This document shows positions 1 through 5,620 of a DNA stretch of 5,620 nucleotides, piece after piece. The notes under the pieces are model-generated. The model did no database searches. It was given only the letters and a program-made list of their open reading frames with translations, and was not told the DNA's origin. This stretch comes from Burkholderia sp. (GTDB lineage: Bacteria; Pseudomonadota; Gammaproteobacteria; Burkholderiales; Burkholderiaceae). A program made the position numbers and the translations under genes. Within the stretch, counting starts at the first letter, position 1; every line of letters begins with the position of its first letter. The DNA lies in NCBI RefSeq assembly GCF_018375725.1, contig NZ_JAHACR010000278.1:1-5620 (forward strand). Reading direction: 5' to 3'.

Positions 1-1
1 A

Positions 2-427
2 GGCGCGACGGCGGTCGAGTTCGCGCTCGTGTTCCCGCTGTTCTTCCTGATCTTCTACGCAATCGTCACGTTCGGGCTGATTTTTGCCGTGCAGCAGAAT
101 CTCACGCTCGCGGCGACCGAAGGGGCGCGGGCCGCGTTGAATTACATACCGGCAGCCACGCCTCAGGCGGCGCTGACGTCGCGGGCCGATGCCGCCTGCC
201 ACACCGCTCTGAGCCTCACCCAATGGCTGCCCAACATGAGCAAGCCGACGTGCCAGGCACTGCAAAAATGCAGCTACGACCCATCGATGTATTGCGTGAC
301 TGTCACCGTGACCTATCCGTACGCGCAATACCCGCTCGTTCCATCATTGCCGCTGCTCGGGCTCGCCGTTCCCAGCGCGCTGACCAGCACGGCGACCGTC
401 CAGATCAATCCGGCGAACATCATATGA
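2..427 (+). CDS. tadE: TadE-like minor pseudopilin of the Flp/Tad pilus (5' truncated)
   Basis: The reading frame is already open at the left edge, so the true start lies upstream; 141 residues are visible. The first of them read GATAVEFAL followed by a long hydrophobic stretch (about visible residues 8-30). This is the hallmark of TadE/TadG-family pseudopilins: a Gly, then Glu at +5, then a membrane helix, which the family's prepilin peptidase (TadV/CpaA) cleaves after the Gly. The helix runs into a QQNLTLAATEGARAAL segment typical of TadE. The C-terminal part is predicted periplasmic, with four cysteines at visible residues 66, 84, 90 and 98 that could form disulfides. It ends in a Pro/Leu-rich segment and an ALTSTATVQI strand, again typical of TadE. 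The gene stops 87 nt before cpaB, so co-transcription is likely. The role is inferred from the family: a minor pseudopilin needed for pilus assembly. TadF is a less likely alternative. The motif itself is clear, while the choice among TadE, TadF and TadG is moderately sure. Confidence 0.85.
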   Translation, partial: GATAVEFALVFPLFFLIFYAIVTFGLIFAVQQNLTLAATEGARAALNYIPAATPQAALTSRADAACHTALSLTQWLPNMSKPTCQALQKCSYDPSMYCVTVTVTYPYAQYPLVPSLPLLGLAVPSALTSTATVQINPANII

Positions 428-514
428 AGCAACGGACGCGACGTATCCCGAACACCTGAAGCACGAATCACAAACCAACGACAAGCATTACTACTACGGC
501 ACCCAACCCTCACC
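428..514 (+). other. G-poor spacer between tadE and cpaB
   Basis: This 87-nt gap holds no gene. Its last 54 bases (461-514) contain only 6 G but 22 C and 20 A, in sharp contrast to the GC-rich coding sequence on both sides. I see no AGGAGG-like element within 5-12 nt of the cpaB ATG, no convincing hairpin followed by a T run, and no good sigma-70 -35/-10 pair. It is best read as an intra-operon leader that is probably little structured. Confidence 0.5.
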
Positions 515-1426
515 ATGGCCAATAACTTGACCAAGATCGTCGCCGGGCTGTTGATCGCGACTGCCGTTCTGCTGGGAATCTATGCATGGATGCTCGGGCG
601 CGGCAGTGCCGCGCGCGCACCCGTGGCGGTCGCCCAGCCGGCGGCCGTCACAAAGACCGTGCCGATCGTCGTCGCCGCGCGCTTGCTGCCCGCCGGCCAG
701 CCGATCACGGCCGACGCGCTGAAGCTCGCGCAGACCCCCGTGCTGCCGACCGGCGCGTTCAGCGATCCCGAGGCGCTCGTCGGCCGCGTGCCGGCCAACG
801 ACATTCTGGCGGCGTCGCCGGTGCTGGTGGGCGCGCTGACGTCGGGGCTCGCGGATCAGGTGTCGCCGGGCGAACGCGCCATTGCGGTCAAGGTCGACGA
901 GACGAACGCGGTCGGCAACCGGCTGCGTCCCGGCAACTATGTCGACGTATTCCTGAACCTGAAGCGCGAGGGGGGCGGCGTTGGCCAGGCAGGCACCGAG
1001 ATTCCGCGGACGCATGCGCGCCTGCTGTTGTCGAAAGTGCTCGTGCTGTCGTTCGGCGATGCGGCGCCCGATCGCGACCTCAACGCGGGGCCGGCGGGCG
1101 GCGCGCGCACGGTCGTGCTCGCGGTGCCGACCGGGCAGGTCGACGCGCTGACGCTCGCCGAGTCGAGCGGCCATCTGACGCTCGCGCTGCGCAATCCGCA
1201 TGACGACGAGGTCGCGTCGCAGACCGTCGCGATGCGCGCCGCCGGCGACATGGCGCCGTCGGCGATGGCGGCGGCGGGCGTGTCGCTCGACGAACTGTCG
1301 GCGTCGCGCGGGAACAATGCGCGTGCGCCGCGTCCCGCGATCGCACCGCGTGTCAGCGCCCCGTCGCGATCGGGCGGCAATATCGAAGTGATTCGCGGCG
1401 GCCGGATCGAGACGGTCGCCAATTGA
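515..1426 (+). CDS. cpaB: Flp pilus assembly protein CpaB/RcpC (SAF domain)
   Basis: This 303-residue protein is of usual length for CpaB/RcpC. Residues 8-27 form one N-terminal membrane helix (or uncleaved signal anchor), after which the chain should lie in the periplasm. About residues 49-108 are an SAF domain: it opens VPIVVAARLLPAGQPI and contains PVLPTGAFSDPEALVGR. An RcpC-type domain follows at about 118-226, including ERAIAVKVDETNAVG and the LRPGNYVDVFLNL segment that is highly characteristic of the family. The tail (about 243-288) is rich in Ala, Ser, Arg and Pro and looks disordered. It ends in IEVIRGG, matching the usual CpaB C-terminal strand. The family is thought to support or gate the outer-membrane secretin. 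The ATG at 515 is chosen because it retains the whole helix; the next in-frame ATG, at residue 26, would destroy it. No Shine-Dalgarno sequence is evident. Family assignment is firm; the precise function is family knowledge. Confidence 0.93.
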   Translation: MANNLTKIVAGLLIATAVLLGIYAWMLGRGSAARAPVAVAQPAAVTKTVPIVVAARLLPAGQPITADALKLAQTPVLPTGAFSDPEALVGRVPANDILAASPVLVGALTSGLADQVSPGERAIAVKVDETNAVGNRLRPGNYVDVFLNLKREGGGVGQAGTEIPRTHARLLLSKVLVLSFGDAAPDRDLNAGPAGGARTVVLAVPTGQVDALTLAESSGHLTLALRNPHDDEVASQTVAMRAAGDMAPSAMAAAGVSLDELSASRGNNARAPRPAIAPRVSAPSRSGGNIEVIRGGRIETVAN

Positions 1427-1496
1427 ATTGAACAACCCGCAAAGTCAGAGAACGCAGCGACGGAAGAGAGAGCCGGTCGACGGCCATACCGACACA

Positions 1497-2831
1497 ATGA
1501 AAATCAAACTGTTTGCATTCGCGATTGCCATCTGGACCATGACATTCGCCACGCTGGCCGTCGCCGCGGGGACGGCCGGCGCGATCGAGCTTGCGGTCGG
1601 CTCGCAGCGGCAGATCGCCGTTGGCCGGGCATTGCAGCGCGTCGCAGTCGGCGATCCGGCCGTGGCCGATGTGCTGGTCATGAAGGGCAGCCGCACGGGC
1701 GCCGTGCTGCTGGTCGCCAAGGCGCCCGGCTCGACCAACGTGATGGTATGGGAGCACGGGCGCGACGAACCGCGTGTCTGGACCGTCAATGTCGTCGATG
1801 CGGCCGCGCCCGCGGTGCTGGACAGTTCGACGCCGGACGTGAAGGCGTATGGCGGCGCGGCGGTGCTGTCCGGTTCGGCCGCGTCGCTCGACGCGCACGC
1901 GCGCGCGGTCGCGGTCGGCAAGCGCACGGGCGGCAAGGACGGCACGGTGATCGACACGTCGGTGGTCGGCGGCAAGAACGTCGTGCAGGTCGACGTGCGT
2001 GTCGTGGAGTTCAGCAAGGCGGTGCTGAAGCAGGCCGGGTTGAATTTTTTCAAGCAGAGCAATGGCTTCGCGTTCGGCGCGTTTTCGCCGAGCGGCCTGC
2101 AGTCGTTCAGCGGCGCCGCGACCCAGGCATTCACGGCGTCGGCCGGCCTGCCGATGGCGTCGGCATTCAACCTCGTCGTGAACGCGGCGGGTCGCGGCAT
2201 CTTCTCGAACATCTCGATCCTCGAGGCGAACAATCTCGCACGCGTGCTCGCGCAGCCGACGCTCGTCGCGCTGTCCGGGCAGAGCGCGAGCTTCCTCGCG
2301 GGCGGCGAGATCCCGGTGCCGGTGCCGCAGGGGCTCGGCGCGACGGGGATTCAGTGGAAACAGTACGGCGTCGGCCTGACGCTCACGCCGACCGTGCTGA
2401 GTGCGCGCCGCATCGCGCTCAAGGTGGCACCGGAGTCGAGCCAGCTCGATTTCGTGCACGGCGTGACGATCAACAGCGTGGAAGTACCCGCGATCACGAC
2501 GCGCCGCGCCGATACGACGGTCGAGCTCGGCGACGGCGAGAGCTTCGTGATCGGCGGCCTGATCGATCGCGAGACGATGTCGAATATCGACAAGGTGCCG
2601 CTGCTCGGCGATCTGCCAGTGATCGGCGCGTTCTTCAAGACGCTCAACTATCAGCAGAACGACAAGGAACTGCTGATCATCGTGACGCCGCATCTGGTCG
2701 CGCCGATCGCGAAGGGCGCGGCGCTGCCTGCGACGCCGGGCGAGTTGTCCGAGCAGCGCGGCGGCCCGGTCTGGCGCGCGTACCTCGGCGGCATCGCGTC
2801 GCCGGACGCGGCACCGGGATTTTCGAAATGA
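1497..2831 (+). CDS. cpaC: Outer-membrane secretin of the Flp/Tad pilus (CpaC/RcpA)
   Basis: The 444-residue product forms the outer-membrane channel through which the Flp pilus emerges. A Sec signal peptide is visible: MKIKL, a hydrophobic core, then Ala-rich cleavage candidates near residues 24-29. Residues about 30-100 match the pilus-formation N-terminal domain of secretins (LAVGSQRQIAVGRALQRVAV; GDPAVADVLVMKG; LLVAKAPGSTNVMVW). A BON-like segment follows at about 120-145 (VLSGSAASLDAHARAVAVG). The secretin core spans about 160-405, with ANNLARVLAQPTLVALSGQSA, AGGEIPVPVPQG, GLTLTPTVL, TTVELGDGESFVIGGLIDRE, then KVPLLGDLPVIGAFFK and ELLIIVTPHLV. The frame is also open back to a TTG at 1428, but the ATG at 1497 is preferred because it puts the signal peptide at the N-terminus; the extra 23 residues would be polar and basic. 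No strong ribosome-binding site precedes either start. Synonym: rcpA. Family assignment is very sure. Confidence 0.95.
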   Translation: MKIKLFAFAIAIWTMTFATLAVAAGTAGAIELAVGSQRQIAVGRALQRVAVGDPAVADVLVMKGSRTGAVLLVAKAPGSTNVMVWEHGRDEPRVWTVNVVDAAAPAVLDSSTPDVKAYGGAAVLSGSAASLDAHARAVAVGKRTGGKDGTVIDTSVVGGKNVVQVDVRVVEFSKAVLKQAGLNFFKQSNGFAFGAFSPSGLQSFSGAATQAFTASAGLPMASAFNLVVNAAGRGIFSNISILEANNLARVLAQPTLVALSGQSASFLAGGEIPVPVPQGLGATGIQWKQYGVGLTLTPTVLSARRIALKVAPESSQLDFVHGVTINSVEVPAITTRRADTTVELGDGESFVIGGLIDRETMSNIDKVPLLGDLPVIGAFFKTLNYQQNDKELLIIVTPHLVAPIAKGAALPATPGELSEQRGGPVWRAYLGGIASPDAAPGFSK

Positions 2832-2908
2832 GCGAGGCAATACGCAGCGCCGCGCGACGCTTAACCGAGGGTATTCGACATGAACGCGAGAACGCATTCG
2901 TTGGCTGA
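2828..2908 (+). other. Possible 26-codon leader-like small ORF overlapping the cpaC stop and tadZ start
   Basis: An ATG at 2828 overlaps the cpaC stop as ATGA and opens a 26-codon frame (MSEAIRSAARRLTEGIRHER...) that ends at 2908, 29 nt inside tadZ in another frame. It fits a termination-reinitiation arrangement in the cpaC-tadZ gap. However, no Shine-Dalgarno sequence lies close upstream, the peptide resembles nothing I recognise, and ATGA overlaps arise by chance. It is not claimed as a gene. Confidence 0.15.
2867..2871 (+). promoter_or_regulatory. Shine-Dalgarno sequence for tadZ
   Basis: GAGGG lies upstream of the ATG at 2880 with 8-9 nt between them. This supports that ATG as the tadZ start. 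It is one of only two good ribosome-binding sites among the gene starts in the window. Confidence 0.7.
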
Positions 2909-4139
2909 GCCTGCCGTGACCGACTATTTTGTCTGCGCGTCGCTGCACGAAAAGCATGTCGGTTGGCTCGGCGACACCCTGGTATCGACCGGGGCGGTCG
3001 AGGCGGCGCCGCTCGAACCGGCCGTGCTGGCACAGCGCATCGCGGGCGTGAACCCGGCGATCGTGTTCATCGATTTTTCCGGCGCGCACGAGGCGGCCAG
3101 CGCCGCGGCCGCCGCGGTGCGCGTGTCGAATCCGGGCCTGCCGATCGTCGCGCTCGGCACGCTGGCGGAACCCGAGGGCGCGCTCGCCGCACTCCGCGCC
3201 GGCGTGCGCGACTTCATCGACGTATCCGGGCTGGCAGAAGACGCGCTGCGCATTGCGCGCGGACTCCTCGAGCATGTCGGCGAACCGGCGAACCGTCACG
3301 GCAAGCTCGTCGTGCTGCTCGGCGGGCGGCCCGGCATGGGCGTCAGCACGCTCGCCGCGAATCTCGCCGTCTGGCTGCACAAGCGCGCCGCGGGCAGTGC
3401 CGCCGCATTCGGCGCGGCCGCGCCGCACGGCCGGCAGACCGCGCTCGTCGACCTCGGCCTGCCCGCCGGCGACGGTGCGCTGTTCCTCAATACGCGCTGC
3501 GAGTTCCATTTCGTCGAGGCGGTCCGCAATCTGCGCCGCTTCGACCGCACCTTCGTCAATACCGCGCTGACCCGTCATGCCAGCGGTGTCGCGCTGACGA
3601 CGCTGCCGCCGAATCTCGCCGATTTGCGCGACGTGTCGTATGCGTCGTGCGTCGGGCTGCTGAACCGGCTGCGTGCGTTTTTCGATCAGCAGATCGTCGA
3701 TCTCGGCGGTTTTTCGAACCGCGAGTTCGTCGCGCAGGTCACAGGCGCCGCCGACGAGGCGTGGCTCGTCTGCGATCAGGGTGTCGCCTCGATCGTGTCG
3801 GCGGTCGATCTGCTCGAAGGGCTGCGCGATGCGGGCGTCGACCTCGGCCGCGTGCGGCTCGTCGTCAACCAGTACGACCCGGCGCTGAACCTGACCCCCG
3901 GCCAGATCGTCGAGCGGCTCGGCGTCGCGCTGCTCGCGACCCTGCCGGCGCGCCGTTTGCCGATCGGCCATGCGGCGAATCAGGGCCGCCTCATTGTCGA
4001 CATCGCCGAGCGCGACCCTTACGTGCGTGCGCTCGAGCCGCTCGCCGAACGGCTCACGGGCGTCGCCGCGACGCCGCGGGCCGCGACCGGCCTGTCCGCG
4101 CTCAGGCGTTTCATTCAACCTTCGTCCAAGCGATCGTAA
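2880..4139 (+). CDS. tadZ: TadZ/CpaE pilus-localisation protein, MinD/ParA-like with atypical receiver domain
   Basis: This 419-residue cytoplasmic protein has the two-part layout of TadZ/CpaE. Residues about 15-130 resemble an atypical response-regulator receiver: IVFIDFSG (61-68, with Asp65 where a phospho-acceptor would sit), LPIVALGT (88-94), then ALRAGVRDFIDV (104-115). No basic residue occupies the usual conserved Lys position. Residues about 140-395 form a MinD/ParA-like P-loop domain: LVVLLGG leading into RPGMGVST (150-157), NLAVWL, a switch-like ALVDLGLPAGDGALFLN (188-204), a Walker B-like QQIVDLGG (270-277), AWLVCDQ (295-300) and RLVVNQYDP (326-334). Both lysines expected in a deviant Walker A (KGGxGKT) are replaced, by Arg150 and Val155, so ATP hydrolysis is doubtful. 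Family members set the polar position of the Tad machine; here that role is inferred. The start is supported by GAGGG upstream. tadA begins 3 nt after the stop, suggesting coupled translation. Synonym: cpaE. Confidence 0.9.
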   Translation: MNARTHSLAEPAVTDYFVCASLHEKHVGWLGDTLVSTGAVEAAPLEPAVLAQRIAGVNPAIVFIDFSGAHEAASAAAAAVRVSNPGLPIVALGTLAEPEGALAALRAGVRDFIDVSGLAEDALRIARGLLEHVGEPANRHGKLVVLLGGRPGMGVSTLAANLAVWLHKRAAGSAAAFGAAAPHGRQTALVDLGLPAGDGALFLNTRCEFHFVEAVRNLRRFDRTFVNTALTRHASGVALTTLPPNLADLRDVSYASCVGLLNRLRAFFDQQIVDLGGFSNREFVAQVTGAADEAWLVCDQGVASIVSAVDLLEGLRDAGVDLGRVRLVVNQYDPALNLTPGQIVERLGVALLATLPARRLPIGHAANQGRLIVDIAERDPYVRALEPLAERLTGVAATPRAATGLSALRRFIQPSSKRS

Positions 4140-4142
4140 GCG

Positions 4143-5501
4143 ATGGCACACGACATTCAATTCGCCGACGGCGCCGCGCCGTTCACCCAGACGCAGCAAT
4201 TTCACGACATCAAGCATGCCGCGCACGAGCATTTGCTGACGCGCATCGAGGAACTGGGCGCCGAGTTCGGCCGCTGGTCGCGGCAGGCGATCAACCAGTT
4301 CGTCGATCTGGAGATCGACAGCTTCGTGCGCCTGCGCCGCATCCCGCTCAACGAGAACGAGGTGCGCACGGTCGCGGAGGCGCTGACGAAGGAACTGGCC
4401 GGTTTCGGGCCGATCGAGGACCTGCTCGCCGATCCGCACGTCGAGGACATCCTGATCAACGGCTACAACGACATCTATGTGTCGCGCCACGGCATGCTGT
4501 CGAAGCTGCCGGTGCGCTTCACCGACAACGCGCACCTGTTGCGGATCGTCCGGCGGATTCTCGCGCCGATCGGGCGCCGTCTCGACGAATCGAACCCGAT
4601 GGTCGACGCGCGGCTGCCGGATGGCGGACGCGTCAACGTCGTGATCGAGCCGCTGTCGCTGGATGGCCCGGTCGTGTCGATCCGCAAGTTCCGCAAGGAT
4701 CCGCTGAAACCCGCCGACCTGCTCGCCAACGGCACGTTCAACGCGGAGATCGGCGCGCTGCTGGAGGCCGCCGTCGAGGCGCGCTGCAACATCCTCGTGT
4801 CGGGCGGCACGAGTTCGGGCAAGACGTCGTTGCTGAACGCGCTGGCGTTCTACATTCCGGAGCCCGAACGCGTCGTCACGATCGAGGACACGGCCGAGCT
4901 GTCGCTGAACCACCCGCACGTCGTGCGGCTCGAAAGCCGGCCGGGCGGTTTCGACGGCACCGGCGTCGTGACGATCCGCGATCTGCTGCGCAACACGCTG
5001 CGGATGCGGCCGGATCGCATCATCGTCGGCGAAGTCCGCGGCGGCGAGGTGCTCGAGATGCTGCAGGCAATGAATACCGGCCACGACGGCTCGATGGGCA
5101 CCGTGCATGCGAGCTCGCCGCGCGAGTGCCTGTACCGTCTCGAGATGCTGGCCGGCTTCGCCGGTTTCCAGGGCACGGAATCGAGCCTGCGCCGCCAGAT
5201 CGCGAACGCGATCGACTTCATCGTACAGATCGGCCGCCTGTCGAACGGCCGCCGCCGCATCCTGTCGATCACCGAGGTCACGGGGCTGTCCGACAACATC
5301 ATCGCGACGCAGGAACTGTACCGCTACGAGGCGCGCGTGACGCCGGAAGGCGAGGAGATCGATCACTGGGAATCGCTCAGCATCCATCCGCATTCGCCGA
5401 AGCTCGCGCGCTTCCGCCAGACGCTGTCGGGCGGCGGGTTCGGTGGCGGCGGATTCGGCGGCAACGGCTTCGGCCGTGGCGGCGGAGGCTTCAATGTATA
5501 G
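4143..5501 (+). CDS. tadA: TadA/CpaF secretion ATPase powering the Flp pilus
   Basis: This 452-residue cytoplasmic ATPase of the GspE/VirB11 superfamily, CpaF branch, drives pilin polymerisation as a hexamer. About residues 25-180 form the N-terminal domain, with the family block GFGPIEDLLADPHVEDILIN (87-106), then RRLDESNPMVDARLPDGGRV and VVSIRKF. The core holds a complete Walker A GGTSSGKTS (221-229; Lys227, Thr228), an Asp-box VTIEDTAEL (245-253; Glu248), a Walker B RIIVGEVRGGE (292-302; Glu297), and a His-box GHDGSMGTVHASS (313-325; His314, His322). All catalytic motifs are intact, so the enzyme should be active. It ends in a Gly/Phe-rich tail (430-450) that is not part of the ATPase fold. 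The ATG follows the tadZ stop by 3 nt and has only a weak purine-rich stretch upstream, consistent with coupling to tadZ. The 3' end overlaps tadB by 8 nt. Synonym: cpaF. The assignment is very sure. Confidence 0.97.
   Translation: MAHDIQFADGAAPFTQTQQFHDIKHAAHEHLLTRIEELGAEFGRWSRQAINQFVDLEIDSFVRLRRIPLNENEVRTVAEALTKELAGFGPIEDLLADPHVEDILINGYNDIYVSRHGMLSKLPVRFTDNAHLLRIVRRILAPIGRRLDESNPMVDARLPDGGRVNVVIEPLSLDGPVVSIRKFRKDPLKPADLLANGTFNAEIGALLEAAVEARCNILVSGGTSSGKTSLLNALAFYIPEPERVVTIEDTAELSLNHPHVVRLESRPGGFDGTGVVTIRDLLRNTLRMRPDRIIVGEVRGGEVLEMLQAMNTGHDGSMGTVHASSPRECLYRLEMLAGFAGFQGTESSLRRQIANAIDFIVQIGRLSNGRRRILSITEVTGLSDNIIATQELYRYEARVTPEGEEIDHWESLSIHPHSPKLARFRQTLSGGGFGGGGFGGNGFGRGGGGFNV
5430..5492 (+). 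repeat. Gly/Phe-rich low-complexity repeat at the 3' end of tadA
   Basis: Twenty-one codons encode imperfect units of two to four glycines ending in Phe (GGGF, GGGGF, GGNGF, then GRGGGGF), giving near-repeats of the DNA word GGCGGCGGNTTCGG. In protein terms this is a flexible, probably disordered C-terminal tail. Short GC-rich repeats of this kind can vary in unit number between strains by slippage; whether this one does cannot be seen from one sequence. Confidence 0.75.
5484..5488 (+). promoter_or_regulatory. Shine-Dalgarno sequence for tadB inside tadA
   Basis: GGAGG, embedded in glycine codons of the tadA tail, sits 5 nt before the ATG at 5494. It is the best ribosome-binding site in the window and decides the tadB start. 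Confidence 0.8.
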
Positions 5502-5620
5502 CCTGGTGGCTTTCGCGCTCGCGCTTGCATGTGTCGCCGCAGCGTTGCTGCTGTGGCGGCACGGCGAGCGCAAGCGCGGACGCGCGGATGCGCAGCGTTT
5601 CATCGACAGCCGGATCGAGC
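5494..5620 (+). CDS. tadB: TadB inner-membrane platform protein (3' truncated by window edge)
   Basis: The first 42 codons of a gene running off the right edge are visible. The product starts MYSLVAFALALACVAAALLLW (a membrane helix at about residues 3-21), followed by a strongly basic stretch (RHGERKRGR, 22-30), as expected for a helix whose following segment faces the cytoplasm. TadB is the GspF-like inner-membrane platform protein that works with TadC and the TadA ATPase. The diagnostic T2SSF domain lies outside the window, so the identification rests on position directly after tadA, the N-terminal helix and the usual tadA-tadB order. The ATG at 5494 overlaps the tadA stop (5499-5501) by 8 nt and has GGAGG 5 nt upstream, arguing for coupled but independently initiated translation. 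It could in principle be another small membrane protein, but the context makes TadB by far the most likely. Confidence 0.82.
   Translation, partial: MYSLVAFALALACVAAALLLWRHGERKRGRADAQRFIDSRIE

Noticed and set aside
1421..1430. Tandem AATTG direct repeat at the cpaB stop
   Set aside because: Two 5-base copies (AATTGAATTG) are too short to indicate an attachment site or insertion scar, and no element borders it.
494..1435. 313-codon minus-strand frame opposite cpaB
   Set aside because: It is an Arg-rich shadow of cpaB, whose sense product has clear SAF and RcpC features.
1472..1484. Small hairpin GCCG-5 nt loop-CGGC upstream of cpaC
   Set aside because: A 4-bp stem with no following T run is expected by chance in GC-rich DNA; it is not a terminator and not a convincing regulatory element.
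2832..2879. Possible promoter in the cpaC-tadZ gap
   Set aside because: The gap is only 48 nt and no -35/-10 pair with proper spacing is visible; the genes read as one operon.
1748..2908. 386-codon + strand frame within cpaC in another phase
   Set aside because: It is a shadow frame: Arg/Gly/Ala-rich and lying almost wholly inside the secretin core. Only its last 26 codons extend past cpaC, and these are discussed separately.
1353..5603. 1416-codon open frame on the minus strand as a gene
   Set aside because: It mirrors three clear sense genes in the codon-aligned antisense register. Its openness follows from the absence of TTA, CTA and TCA codons, its product is Arg-rich without domains, and no ribosome-binding site or promoter was seen.

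Overview
The window is a contiguous stretch of a Flp/Tad (tight adherence) type IVc pilus operon, all on the + strand. By eye the DNA is roughly two-thirds G+C, with G/C favoured at third codon positions. The gene order is TadE-like pseudopilin, CpaB/RcpC, CpaC/RcpA secretin, TadZ/CpaE, TadA/CpaF ATPase, TadB. This combination suggests a betaproteobacterium of the Burkholderiaceae, most likely Burkholderia or a close relative. That assignment rests on gene order, base composition and remembered family resemblance, not on a database search.

Layout: 2-427 is the 3' part of a tadE-like gene whose start lies upstream of the window. After an 87-nt G-poor spacer comes cpaB (515-1426). After a 70-nt spacer comes the secretin gene cpaC/rcpA (preferred start 1497, end 2831). 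A 48-nt spacer follows, then tadZ (2880-4139). Three bases later comes tadA (4143-5501), and tadB overlaps its last 8 bases (5494 to the window edge, truncated). No stretch over 300 bases lacks a gene. No tRNA, rRNA, insertion sequence, CRISPR array, clear internal promoter or factor-independent terminator was seen. The tight packing from tadZ onward and the absence of terminators fit a single polycistronic transcript that starts upstream and continues downstream.

How the parts work together (family knowledge): TadA is the cytoplasmic hexameric ATPase that powers pilus extension. TadB, with TadC normally encoded next, forms the inner-membrane platform. TadZ is a MinD/ParA-like protein that places the machine in the cell. 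CpaB/RcpC is a periplasmic factor anchored in the inner membrane. CpaC/RcpA is the outer-membrane secretin pore. TadE is a minor pseudopilin matured by the prepilin peptidase. The Flp major pilin and the peptidase are presumably encoded just upstream.

I see no evidence of a previously undescribed system. The points most worth a second look are the lysine-less Walker A-like motif in TadZ, the Gly/Phe-rich tail of TadA whose codons also carry the tadB ribosome-binding site, the lack of an rcpB/cpaD gene between the secretin and tadZ, and the Shine-Dalgarno-poor starts of cpaB and cpaC.
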